DNA of 64,000 bases, taken from Arachis hypogaea (Eukaryota; Streptophyta; Magnoliopsida; Fabales; Fabaceae). The notes under the pieces are model-generated. The model worked only from the letters and a program-made list of their open reading frames with translations. It did not search any database and was not told where the DNA came from. The stretch's first letter is position 1; the number at the start of each line of letters is the position of its first letter. The DNA is taken from NCBI RefSeq assembly GCF_003086295.3, contig NC_092051.1:71301772-71365771 (forward strand), in the 5' to 3' direction. This document shows positions 42,538 through 55,102 of the stretch, piece after piece. Made by a program: the position numbers and the translations under genes.

Positions 42538-42918
42538 CACACCTGAGGAGCCTGCCGAAGATGAGGCCATTACGGCTCGCCCTTAGGTGTCCTCCTCGGG
42601 ATAGCGTCATCTAAAGAACGAGTATCAGCAGAACGTAAAAAAAAAAAAAATCGGAGGAGCCTGCCGAAGATGAGGCCATTACGGCTCGTGTTTAGGTGTC
42701 CTCTTCAGGATAGCGTCATTTAAAGAACGAGTGTCAGCACAACGTAAAAAAAAAGAAAAAAAGGGGAAAAAACCGGAAAAAAAACTGTGAAAAAAAACCG
42801 AAGGAGCTTCCCAAAGATTAGGCCGTTACGGCTCGCCTTTCGGTGTCCTCCTCGGGATAGCGTCATTTAAAGAACGAGGGTCAGCAAAACATAAAAAAAA
42901 AAAAACGGAGGAGCATGC
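41019..42918. repeat. Satellite block 4
   Basis: Monomers as in block 3, entering in the long CCGAGAAAAAACTGTG type, which is the type expected after the one cut at 27781. It is interrupted in mid-monomer (GGAGGAGCATGC) by solo LTR D. Confidence 0.96.
42914..42918. repeat. Target site duplication CATGC (left)
   Basis: Exact match to 44741-44745. Confidence 0.95.
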
Positions 42919-44740
42919 TGATGTGATATTTTGGTGAAAAATAAATTTCTCCCAAAATACACAAATCTAACCGGCAAGTGCACCGGGTCGCATCAAGTAA
43001 TAAAAACTCACGGGAGTGAGGTCGATCCCACAGGGATTGAAGGATTGAGCAATTTTAGTTTAGTGGTTGATTTAGTCAAGCGAATCAAGATTTGGTTGAT
43101 GGTTTTGTGACTTGCAGAATTAAATTGCATTGAAGTAAAGAGAACAAGAAATAAATTGCTGAAACTTAAAGAACAAGAAATTAAATGGCAGAAACTTAGA
43201 GTGCAAGAAATGTAAATTGCGGAATCTTAAAGTGCAAGGAATATAAATTGCTTGAAATGTAAAGGGAATTGGGATGTGGATTTGCAAAAATTAAACAAGG
43301 AAAAGTTAAATTGCATCAAACAAAAGAGAAAAAGGGAATGGGGATTGAAACGGATCTTGAAGCAGTAAAGTAAATGAACATTAAAAGCAAGAAACAGAGA
43401 ATGTAAAATTGAGATCTCAGGGCCCAGAGACTAGAAAATCAAGTCTAGATCTCAATGCCTTCCTAGATCCAACAAGAACAATTGCAAAGAAAATGTAAAT
43501 TGCAAAGAAAAGAGATGAAGAGCAATTAACAGAAAATTAAATTCAATTATGCAGTGAGTAAAGCAAAGAGATCCAAGATTGAGATTGAAACAGAATTTCT
43601 TCAATTCTCCAATCCAAGATCCAAGACAAGTGTAATTGAAATTGAAAGCAATAAAACTAAGAGGAAGAGAAGTGAATTCTCCTTCCCCAAGACAAAGAAA
43701 TTAAAGATCACTCAATATCCAAAGCTCTCCGAAAACTATTATGAAAATTCCAAAAGAAAGCTCCCCGAAGAACTTGAATTCTATCCTATTTATACACTTT
43801 CTTCAAATGATCTTCAAGCCTTGAGTTGGGCCTTTGCTCTTGGTGGAATTGGGTTGAAAGAGGCCTTGGTTGATTGCTCTTGAAGTTTGAAGAAGAACCA
43901 AAGTGAACCAATTGAACCGGGTTTGAGGTTAGCAAAAGTTGGACCAAAAGTTGGAGCTAAAGTTAGAGGTCTAACTTTGGCTCCAACTTTTCATAGCAGC
44001 CAGCACAATTTGCTGGTATGAACGTTGGTGCCAACGTTAGGGGTCTAACTTTGACCCTAACGTTGGCCTTGCCTAATGTGCTTGTGGCGCCAACGTTAGC
44101 CACCAAGTTAGGGGGCTAACGTTGGCGCAAACTTTTGCTCCTTCTCCATTGAAAATTCATGTGCCAACGTTAGCCTCCAAGTTAGGGGGCTAACGTTGGT
44201 GCAAACGTTGGATGGCCAGGGAGGAATTCATGTGCCAACGTTAGCCTCCAAGTTAGGGGGCTAACGTTGGCGCAAACTTTTGGAGCCCAGGGGAGAATTT
44301 TCAAGTTCCAACGTTAGCCTCCAAGTTAGGGGGCTAACGTTGGGGCTAACTTTTCAACCAAAAGTTTGTGCAAAAGTTTGATGCTAACTTTAGGTCCAGC
44401 TTCTTGCTTCCTGGTTCAATTTCACTTATTCCATTGTCCTCTCTTCACTCCTAGCCATTCCTTCTTGCTTCAACCTTTCTCCAAGCTTTCTTCACCTATC
44501 ATTAATCAACCAAACTCATCAAAGCTATGCTCAAAATCATGAGATATTCATTCTTTCATAATATGCAACAAATATAGCATGAAACCTCATGAAATGGCAT
44601 GAATTCATATATGGTTGGTTCAATCAAGGGAAACATGAAAATCTACTCAATTAGCTTGCTTGTAGCTCAAGAAAGTGCATAAGTCTAATGAAAACAAAAG
44701 AAAAGGACTAGCTAAAATAGGCTAGGATGACTTGTCATCA
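42919..44740 (-). mobile_element. Solo LTR D, Athila-like (1822 bp)
   Basis: On the plus strand it starts TGATGTGATA and ends CTTGTCATCA, with exact 5-bp duplications (CATGC). The orientation is deduced from the conserved R/U5 block at its left (CCGGCAAGTGCACCGGGTCG) and the TATA box (43786-43794, complement). Its U3 holds five hairpins built on CCAACGTTAGCC and GGCTAACGTTGG. It lacks the shared 100-bp module. The same satellite monomer continues on both sides. Confidence 0.95.
43920..44395. repeat. Hairpin array in solo LTR D
   Basis: At least five inverted repeats. A typical one is GCCAACGTTAGCC at 44163-44175 with GGCTAACGTTGG at 44188-44199 and a 12-bp loop that itself resembles half an arm (CCAAGTTAGGG). 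Outer ones use AAAGTTGGACC-type arms. Confidence 0.88.
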
Positions 44741-44745
44741 CATGC
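44741..44745. repeat. Target site duplication CATGC (right)
   Basis: Partner of 42914-42918. Confidence 0.95.
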
Positions 44746-47700
44746 CGAAGATGAGACCATTATGGCTCACCTTTAGGTGTCCTCCTCGGGATAGCGTCAT
44801 TTAAAGAACGAGTGTTAGCACAACGTAAAAAAAAAGGGAAAAAACCGAGAAAAAACTGTGAAAAAAAAAATCGGAGGAGCTTGCCAAAGATGAGGCAATT
44901 ACGGCTCGTGTTTAGGTGTCTTCCTCGGGATAGCGTCATTTAAAGAACGAGTGTCAGCACAACCTAAAAAAAAGGGTAAAAAACCGGAAAAAAACTATGA
45001 AAAAAAATCGAAGGAGCTTCCCAAAGATGAGGACATTACGGCTCGCCTTTAGGTGTCCTCCTCGGGATAGCGTCATTTAAAGAACGAGGGTCAGCACAAC
45101 GTAAAAAAAAAAAAAACCGGAGGAGCCTGCCGAAGAGGAGGCCTTTATGGCTCGCGTTTAGGTGTCCTCCTCGGGATAATGTCATTTAAAGAACTAGTGT
45201 CAGCACAACGTAAAAAAAAAAAAAACCGTGAGGAGCCTGCCGAAGATGAGGCCGATACGGCTCGCCTTTAGATGTCCTCCTCGGGATAACGTCATTTAAA
45301 GAACGAGGGTTATCACAACATATAAAAAAAACGGAGGAGCTTGCCCAAGATGAGACCATTATGGCTCGCCTTTAGGTGTCCTCCTTGGGATAGCGTCATT
45401 TAAAGAACGAGTGTCAACACAACATAAAAAAAAAAAAAGGGAAAAACCGAGAAAAAACTGTGAAAAAAAAAATCGGAGGAGCTTGCCAAAGATGAGGCCA
45501 TTACGGCTTGCCTTTAGGTGTCATCCTCAGGATAGCGTCATTTAAAGAACGAGGGTCAGCACAACGTAAAAAAAAAAAAAACCGGAGGAGCCTGCCGAAG
45601 AGGAGGCCTTTATGGCTCGCGTTTAGGTGTCCTCCTCGGGATAATGTCATTTAAAGAACTAGTGTCAGCACAACGTAAAAAAAAAAAAACCGTGAGGAGC
45701 CTGCCGAAGATGAGGCCGATACGGCTCGCCTTTAGATGTCCTCCTCGGGATAACGTCATTTAAAGAACGAGGGTTAGCACAACATATAAAAAAAACGGAG
45801 GAGCTTGCCCAAGATGAGACCATTATGGCTCGCCTTTAGGTGTCCTCCTTGGGATAGCGTCATTTAAAGAACGAGTGTCAACACAACGTAAAAAAAAAAA
45901 AGGGAAAAACCGAGAAAAAACTGTGAAAAAAAAAATCGGAGGAGCTTGCCAAAGATGAGGCCATTACGGCTTGCCTTTAGGTGTCATCCTCAGGATAGCG
46001 TCATTTAAAGAACGAGGGTCAGCACAACGTAAAAAAAAAAAAAAAAAACTCCTAAGGACCCTGCCGAAGATGAGGCCATTACGGTTCGCCCTTGGGTGTC
46101 CTCCTCTGGATAGCGTCATTTAAAGAACGAGTGTCCGCAGAACGTAAAATAAAAAAAAAAAACCGGAGGAGCCTGCCGAAGATGAGGCCATTACGGCTCG
46201 TGTTTAGGTGTCCTCCTCGGGATAGTGTCATTTAAAGAACGAGTGTCAGCACAACGTAAAAAAAAAAATAAAAAAAAGGGGGGGGGGGGAGGGAACCGGA
46301 AAAAAAACCTTGAAAAAAAACCGAAGGAGCTTCCCAAAGATGAGAACGTTACCGCTCGCCTTTAGGTGTCCTCCTCAGGATAGCGTCATTTAAAGAACGA
46401 GGGTCAGCACAACGTAAAAAAAAAATAAAAAAAAAAACTGGAGGAGACTGCCAAAGATGAGGCCTTTACGGCTCGCGTTTAGGTGTCCTCCTAGGAATAG
46501 CGTCATTTAAAGAACGAGTGTCAGCACAAAGTAAAAAAAAAAAAAACCGTGAGGAGCCTGCCGAAGATGAGGCCGTTACGGCTCGCCTTTAGGTGTCCTC
46601 CCCGGGATAGCTTCATTTAAAGAACGAGGGTCAGCACAACATAAAAAAAAAAACGGAGGAGCCTGCCGAAGATGAGACCATTATGGCTCGCCTTTAGGTG
46701 TCCTCCTCGGGATAGTGCCATTTAAAGAACGAGTATCAGCACAACGTAAAAAAAAAAAAAAAAGGGAAAAAACCGAGAAAAAACTGTGAAAAAAAAATCG
46801 GAGGAGCTTGCCAAAGATGAGGCCATTACGGCTTGCCTTTAGGTGTCCTCCTCAAGATAGCGTCATTTAAAGAACGAGGGTCAGCACAACGTAAAAAAAG
46901 AAAAAAAACACACCTGAGGAGCCTGCCGAAGATGAGGCCATTACAGCTCGCCCTTAGGTGTCCTCCTCGGGATAGCATCATTTAAAGAACGAGTGTCAGC
47001 AGAACGTAAAATAAAAAAAAAACCGGAGGAGCCTGCCGAAGATGAGGCCATTACGGCTCGTGTTTAGGTGTCCTCTTCGGGATAGCGTCATTTAAAGAAC
47101 GAGTGTCAGCACAACGTAAAAAAAAAGAAAAAAAAATGGAGGAGCCTGCCGAAGATGAGACCATTATGGCTCGCCTTTAGGTGTCCTCCTCGGGATAGCG
47201 TCATTTAAAGAACGAGTGTCAGCACAACGTAAAAAAAAAAGGGAAAAAACCGGAAAAAAACTGTGAAAAAAAAATCGGAGGAGCTTACCAAAGATGAGGC
47301 TATTACGGCTTGCCTTTAGGTGTCATCCTCAGGATAGCGTCATTTAAAGAACGAGGGTCAGCACAACGTAAAAAAAAAAAAAAAACTCCTGAGGACCCTG
47401 CCGAAGATGAGGCCATTACGGCTCGCCCTTAGGTGTCCTCCTCTAGATAACGTCATTTAAAGAACGAGTGTCTGCAGAACGTAAAATTAAAAAAAAAAAA
47501 CTAGAGGAGCCTGCCGAAGATGAGGCCATTACGGCTCGTGTTTAGGTGTCCTCCTCGGGATAGTGTCATTTAAAGAACGAGTGTCAACACAACGTAAAAA
47601 AAATAAAAAAAAAGGGAGGGGGGAGGGAATCGGAAAAAAAACTTTGAAAAAAAACCGAAGGAGCTTCCCAAAGATGAGAACGTTACGGCTCGCCTTTAGC

Positions 47701-47747
47701 TGTCCTCCTCAGGATAGCGTCATTTAAAGAACGAGGGTCAGCACAAC

Positions 47748-47749
<2 letters not shown>

Positions 47750-47797
<48 letters not shown>
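47750..47797 (+). repeat. 48-bp A homopolymer in a satellite monomer
   Basis: This is the longest A-tract in the array; most monomers have 8-20 A. The length could be a sequencing or assembly effect. Confidence 0.9.
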
Positions 47798-47799
<2 letters not shown>

Positions 47800-49466
47800 G
47801 GACGAGCCTGCCGAAGATGAGGCAATTACGGCTCGTGTTTAGGTGTCCTCCTCGGGGTAGTGTCATTTAAAGAACGAGTGTCAGCACAACGTAAAAAAAA
47901 AAAGGGTAAAAAACCGAAAAAAAAACTGTGAAAAAAAACCGAAGGAGCTTCCCAAAGATGAGGCCATTACGGCTCGCCTTTTGGTGTCTTCCTCGGGATA
48001 GCGTCATTTAAAGAACGAGGGTCAGCACAACGTAAAAAAAAAAAAAAAAACCGGACGAGCCTGCCGAAGATGAGGCCATTACGGCTCGTGTTTAGGTGTC
48101 CTCCTCGGGATAGTGTCATTTAAAGAACGAGTGTCAGCACAACGTAAAAAAAAAGGGTAAAAAACCGAAAAAAAAAACTGTGAAAAAAAACCGAAGGAGC
48201 TTCCCAAAGATGAGGCCATTACGGCTCGCCTTTAGGTGTCCTCCTCGGGATAGCGTCATTTAAAGAACGAGGGTCAGCACAACGTAAAAAAAAAAAAAAA
48301 AAAAAAAACTCCTGAGGACCCTGCCGAAGATGAGGCCATTACGGCTCGCCCTTAGGTGTCCTCCTCTAGATAACGTCATTTAAAGAACGAGTGTCTGCAG
48401 AACGTAAAATAAAAAAAAAAACTAGAGGAGCCTGCCGAAGATGAGGCCATTACTGCTCGTGTTTAGGTGTCCTCCTCGGGATAGCGTCATTTAAAGAACG
48501 AGTGTCTGCACGACGTAAAAAAAAAAAAAAAAAAACCGTGAGGAGCCTGCTGAAGATGAGGCCGTTACGGCTCGCCTTTAGGTGTCCTCCTCGGGATAGC
48601 GTCATTTAAAAAACGAGGGTCAGCACAACGTAAAAAAAAAACGGAGGAGCCTGCCGAAGATGAGACCATTATGGCTCGCCTTTAGGTGTCCTCCTCGGGA
48701 TAGCGTCTTTTAAAGAACAAGTATCAGCACAACGTAAAAAAAAAAGGGAAAAAACCGAGAAAAAACTGTGAAAAAAAAATCGGAGGAGCTTGCCAAAGAT
48801 GAGGCCATTACGGCTTGCCTTTAGGTGTCATCCTCAGGATAGCGTCATTTAAAGAACGAGGGTCAGCACACCGTAAAAAAAATAAAAAATAAAAAATAAA
48901 CACACCTGAGGAGCCTGCCGAAGATGAGGCCATTACGGCTCGTGTTTAGGTGTCCTCCTCGGGATAGCGTCATTTAAAGAACGAGTGTCAGCACAACATA
49001 AAAAAAAAAAAAACCGGAGGAGCCTGCCGAAGAGGAGGCCTTTACGGCTCGCGTTTAGGTGTCCTCCTCGGGATAGCGTCATTTAAAGAACTAGTGTCAG
49101 CACAACGTAAAAAAAAAAAAAAAAAAAAAAAAAAACCGAGAGGAGCCTGCCGAAGATAAGGCCGATACGGCTCGCCTTTAGGTGTCCTCCTCGGGATAGT
49201 GTCATTTAAAGAACGAGGGTCAGCACAACGTAAAAAAAAAAAAAAAAACTCCTGAGGTCCCTGCCGAAGATGAGGCCATTACGGTTCGCCCTTGGGTGTC
49301 CTCCTCTAGATAGCGTCATTTAAAGAACGAGTGTCCGCAGAACGTAAAATAAAAAAAAAAAAACCGGAGGACCCTGCCGAAGATGAGGCCATTACGGCTC
49401 GTGTTTAGGTGTCCTCCTCGGGATAGCGTCATTTAAAGAATGAGTGTCAGCACAACGTAAAAAAAA

Positions 49467-52400
49467 TGGGGGGGTGGAAACCGGAAAAAAGATGTGAAAA
49501 AAAACCGAAGGAGCTTCCCAAAGATGAGGCCATTCTGGCTCGCCTTTAGGTGTCCTCCTCAGGATAGCGTCATTTAAAGAACGAGGGTCAGCACAAAAAA
49601 AAAAAAAAAACCTGAAGAGCCTGCCGAAGATGAGGCCTTTACGGCTCACGTTTAGGTGTCCTCCTCGGGATAGCGTCATTTAAAGAACGAGTGTCTGCAC
49701 AACGTAAAAAAACAAAAAAAAAAAACCGTGAGGAGCCTGCCGAAGACGAGGCCGTTACGGCTCGCCTTTAGGTGTCCTCCTCGGGATAGCGTCATTTAAA
49801 GAACGAGGGTCAGCACAACGTAAAAAAAAAACCGGAGGAGCCTGCCGAAGATGAGGCCTTTACGGCTCGCGTTTAGGTGTCCTCCTCAGGATAGCGTCAT
49901 TTAAAGAATGAGTGTCAGCACAAAGTAAAAAAAAAAAAAAAAAACCATGAGGTGCCTGCCGAAGATGAGGCCGTTACGGCTCGCCTTTAGGTGTCCTCCT
50001 CGGGATAGCGTCATTTAAAGAACGAGGGTCAGCACAACATAAAAAAAAAACGGAGGAGCCTGCCGAAGATAAGACCATTATGGCTCGCCTTTAGGTGTCC
50101 TCCTCGGGATAGCGTCTTTTAAAGAACGAGTATCAGCACAACGTAAAAAAAAAGGGAAAAAACCAAGAAAAAACTGTGAAAAAAAAAATCGGAGGAGCTT
50201 GCCAAAGATGAGGCCATTACGGCATGCCTTTAGGTGTCCTCCTCAGGATAGCGTCATTTAAAGAACGAGGGTCAGCACTAAAAAAAAAAAAAACCTGAAG
50301 AGCCTGCCGAAGATGAGGCCTTTATGGCTCACGTTTAGGTGTCCTACTCGGGATAGCGTCATTTAAAGAACGAGTGTCTGCACAACGTAAAAAAAAAAAA
50401 AAAGACCGTGAGGAGCCTGCCGAAGATGAGGCCGTTACGGCTCGCCTTTAGGTGTCCTCCTCGGGATAGCGTCATTTAAAGAACAAGGGTCAGCACAACG
50501 TAAAAAAAAAAACGGAGGAGCCTGCCGAAGATAAGACCATTATGGCTCGCCTTTAGGTGTCCTCCTCGGGATAGCGTCTTTTAAAGAACGAGTATCAGCA
50601 CAACGTAAAAAAAAAATGGAAAAAACCAAGAAAAAACTGTGAAAAAAAAATCGGAGGAGCTTGCCAAAGATGAGGCCATTACGGCATGCCTTTAGGTGTC
50701 CTCCTCAGGATAGCGTCATTTAAAGAACGAGGGTCAGCACACCGTAAAAAAAATAAAAAATAAAAAATAAACACACCTGAGGAGCCTGCCGAAGAAGAGG
50801 CCATTACGGCTCGCCCTTAGGTGTCCTCCTTGGGATAGCGTCATTTGAAGAACGAGTGTCAGCAGAACGTAAAATAAAAAAAAAAACCGGAGGAGCCTGC
50901 CGAAGATAAGGCCATTACAGCTCGTGTTTAGGTGTCCTCCTCGGGATAGCGTCATTTAAAGAACGAGTGTCAGCACAACGTAAAAAAAAACTCCTGAGGA
51001 CCCTGCCGAAGATGAGGCCATTACGGTTCGCCCTTGGGTGTCCTCCTCTGGATAGCGTCATTTAAAGAACGAGTGTCCGCAGAACGTAAAATAAAAAAAA
51101 AAAACCGGAGGACCCTGCCGAAGATGAGGCCATTACGGCTCGTGTTTAGGTGTCCTCCTCGGGATAGCGTCATTTAAAGAACGAGTGTCAGCACAACGTA
51201 AAAAAAATGGGGGGGTGGAAACCGGAAAAAAAACTGTGAAAAAAAAACCGAACGAGCTTCCCAAAGATGAGGCCATTCTGGCTCGCCTTTAGGTGTCCTC
51301 CTCGGGATAACGTCATTTAAAGAACGAGGGTCAGCACAACGTAAAAAAAAAAAACGGAGGAGCCTGCCGAAGATAAGACCATTATGGCTCGCCTTTAGGT
51401 GTCCTCCTCGGGATAGCGTCTTTTAAAGAACGAGTATCAGCACAACGTAAAAAAAAAAGGGAAAAAACCAAGAAAAAAACTGTGAAAAAAAATCGGAGAA
51501 GCTTGCCAAAGATGAGGCCATTACGGCATGCCTTTAGGTGTCCTCCTCAAGATAGCGTCATTTAAAGAACGAGGGTCAGCACACTGTAAAAAAAATAAAA
51601 AATTAAAAAATAAACACACCTGAGGAGCCTGCCGAAGATGAGGCCATTACGGCTCGCCCTTAGGTGTCCTCCTTGGGATAGCGTCATTTAAAGAACGAGT
51701 GTCAGCAGAACGTAAAATAAAAAAAAAAACCGGAGGAGCCTGCCGAAGATGAGGCCATTACGGCTCGTGTTTAGGTGTCCTCCTCGGGATAGCGTCATTT
51801 AAAGAACGAGTGTTAGCACAACGTAAAAAAAAAAAAAAAAAACCGGAGGAGCCTGCCGAAGAGGAGGCCTTTACGGCTCGCGTTTAGGTGTCCTCCTCGG
51901 GATAGCGTCATTTAAAGAACTAGTGTCAGCACAACGTAAAAAAAAAAAAAAACCGTGAGGAGCCTGCCGAAGATGAGGCCGATACGGCTCGCCTTTAGGT
52001 GTCCTCCTCGGGATAGCGTCATTTAAAGAACGAAAGTCAGCACAACGTAAAAAAAAAAAAAAAAAACTCTTGAGGACCCTGCCGAAGATGAGGCCATTAC
52101 GGTTCGCCCTTGGGTGTCCTCCTCTGGATAGCGTCATTTAAAGAACGAGTGTCCGCAGAACGTAAAATAAAAAAAAAACCGGAGGACCCTGCCGAAGATG
52201 AGGCCATTACGGCTCGTGTTTAGGTGTCCTCCTCGGGATAGCGTTATTTAAAGAACGAGTGTCAGCACAACGTAAAAAAAATGGGGGGGGTGGAAACCGG
52301 AAAAAAAACTGTGAAAAAAAACCGAAGGAGCTTCCCAAAGATGAGGCCATTCTGGCTCGCCTTTAGGTGTCCTTCTCAGGATAGCTTTATTTAAAGAACG

Positions 52401-55102
52401 AGGGTCAGCAAAAAAAAAAAAAAAAAAAAAAAAACCTGAAGAGCCTGCCGAAGATGAGGCCTTTACGGCTCACGTTTAGGTGTCCTCCTCGGGATAGCGT
52501 CATTTAAAGAACGAGTGTCTGCACAACGTAAAAAAAAAAAAAAAGCCCGTGAGGAGCCTGCCGAAGATGATGCCGTTACGGCTCGCCTTTAGGTGTCCTC
52601 CTCGGGATAGCGTCATTTAAAGAACGAGGGTCAGCACAACGTAAAAAAAAAAAACCGGAGTAGCATGCCGAAGATGAGGCCTTTACGGCTCGCATTTAGG
52701 TGTCCTCCTCAGGATAGCGTCATTTAAAGAACGAGTGTCAGCACAAAGTAAAAAAAAAAAAAAACCATGAGGAGCCTGCCGAAGATGAGGCCGTTACGGC
52801 TCGCCTTTAGGTGTCCTCCTCGGGATAGCGTCATTTAAAGAACGAGGGTCAGCAAAACATAAAAAAAAAACGGAGGAGCCTGCCGAAGATAAGACCATTA
52901 TGGCTCGCCTTTAGGTGTCCTCCTCGGGATAGCGTATTTTAAAGAACGAGTATCAGCACAACGTAAAAAAAAAAGGGAAAAAACCAAGAAAAAACTGTGA
53001 AAAAAAAATCGGAGGAGCTTGCCAAAGATGAGGCCATTACGGCTTGCCTTTAGGTGTCCTCCTCAGGATAGCGTCATTTAAAGAACGAGGGTCAGCACAC
53101 CGTAAAAAAAATAAAAAATAAAAAATAAACACACCTGAGGAGCCTGCCGAAGATGAGGCCATTACGGCTCGCCCTTAGGTGTCCTCCTCGGGATAGCGTC
53201 ATTTAAAGAACGAGTGTCAGCAGAACGTAAAATAAAAAAAAAACCGGAGGAGCCTGCCGAAGATGAGGCCATTACAGCTCGTGTTTAGGTGTCCTCCTCG
53301 GGATAGCGTCATTTAAAGAACGAGTGTCAGCACAACGTAAAAAAAAAAAAAAAACCGGAGGAGCCTTCCGAAGAGGAGGCCTTTACGGCTCGCGTTTAGG
53401 TGTCCTCCTCGGGATAGCGTCATTTAAAGAACTAGTGTCAGCACAACGTAAAAAAAAAAAAAAACCGTGAGGAGCCTGCCGAAGATGAGGCCGATACGGC
53501 TCGCCTTTACGTGTCCTCCTCGGGATAGCGTCATTTAAAGAACGAGGGTCAGCACAACGTAAAAAAAAAAAAAAAAAAAAAAAAACTCCTGAGGACTCTG
53601 CCGAAGATGAGGCCATTACGGTTCGCCCTTGGGTGTCCTCCTCTGGATAGCGTCATTTAAAGAATGAGTGTCCGCAGAACGTAAAATAAAAAAAAAAAAC
53701 CGGAGGACCCTGCCGAAGATGAGGCCATTACGGCTCGTGTTTAGGTGTCCTCCTCGGGATAGCGTCATTTAAAGAACGAGTGTCAGCACAACGTAAAAAA
53801 AAACTCCTGAGGACCCTACCGAAGATGAGGCCATTACGGTTCGCCCTTGGGTGTCCTCCTCTGGATAGCGTCATTTAAAGAACGAGTGTCCGCAGAACGT
53901 AAAATAAAAAAAAAAAAAACCGGAGGACCCTGCCGAAGATGAGGCCATTACGGCTCGTGTTTAGTTGTCCTCCTCGGGATAGCGTCATTTAAAGAACGAG
54001 TGTCAGCACAACGTAAAAAAAATGGGGGGGGTGGAAACCGGAAAAAAAACTGTGAAAAAAAACCGAAGGAGCTTCCCAAAGATGAGGCCATTCTGGCTCG
54101 CCTTTAGGTGTCCTCCTCGGGATAGCGTCATTTAAAGAACGAGGGTCAGCACAACGTAAAAAAAAAAAACGGAGGAGCCTGCCGAAGATAAGACCATTAT
54201 GGCTCGCCTTTAGGTGTCCTCCTCGGGATAGCGTCTTTTAAAGAACGAGTATCAGCACAACGTAAAAAAAAAAGGGAAAAAACCAAGAAAAAACTATGAA
54301 AAAAAAATCGGAGAAGCTTGCCAAAGATGACGCCATTACGGCATGCCTTTAGGTGTCCTCCTCAAGATAGCGTCATTTAAAGAACGAGGGTCAGCACACT
54401 GTAAAAAAAATAAAAAATAAAAAATAAACACACCTGAGGAGCCTGCCGAAGATGAGGCCATTACGGCTCGCCCTTAGGTGTCCTCCTTGGGATAGCGTCA
54501 TTTAAAGAACGAGTGTCAGCAGAACGTAAAATAAAAAAAAAACCGGAGGAGCCTGCCGAAGATGAGGCCATTACGGCTCGTGTTTAGGTGTCCTCCTCGG
54601 GATAGCGTCATTTAAAGAACGAGTGTTAGCACAATGTAAAAAAAAAAAAAAAAACCGGAGGAGCCTGCCGAAGAGGAGGCCTTTACGGCTCGCGTTTAGG
54701 TGTCCTCCTCGGGATAGCGTCATTTAAAGAACTATTGTCAGCACAACGTAAAAAAAAAAAAAAAACCGTGAGGAGCCTGCCGAAGTTGAGGCCGATACGG
54801 CTCGCCTTTACGTGTCCTCCTCGGGATAGCATCATTTAAAGAACGAGGGTCAGCACAACGTAAAAAAAAAAAAAAAAAAAAAAACTCCTGAGGACTCTGC
54901 CGAAGATGAGGCCATTACGGTTCGCCCTTGGGTGTCCTCCTCTGGATAGCGTCATTTAAAGAATGAGTGTCCGCAGAACGTAAAATAAAAAAAAAAAACC
55001 GGAGGACCCTGCCGAAGATGAGGCCATTACGGCTCGTGTTTAGGTGTCCTCCTCGGGATAGCGTCATTTAAAGAACGAGTGTCAGCACAACGTAAAAAAA
55101 AT
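49467..55102. repeat. Large-scale higher-order period of about 2.8 kb
   Basis: A rare monomer variant with TGGGGGGGTGGAAACCGG occurs at 49467, 51209, 52282, 54023 and 55102. The spacings alternate 1742, 1073, 1741 and 1079 bp, so the pair repeats every 2814-2820 bp. Flanking variants (AAAATAAAAAATAAAAAATA runs, CTCCTGAGGACCC) follow the same period. Confidence 0.85.
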
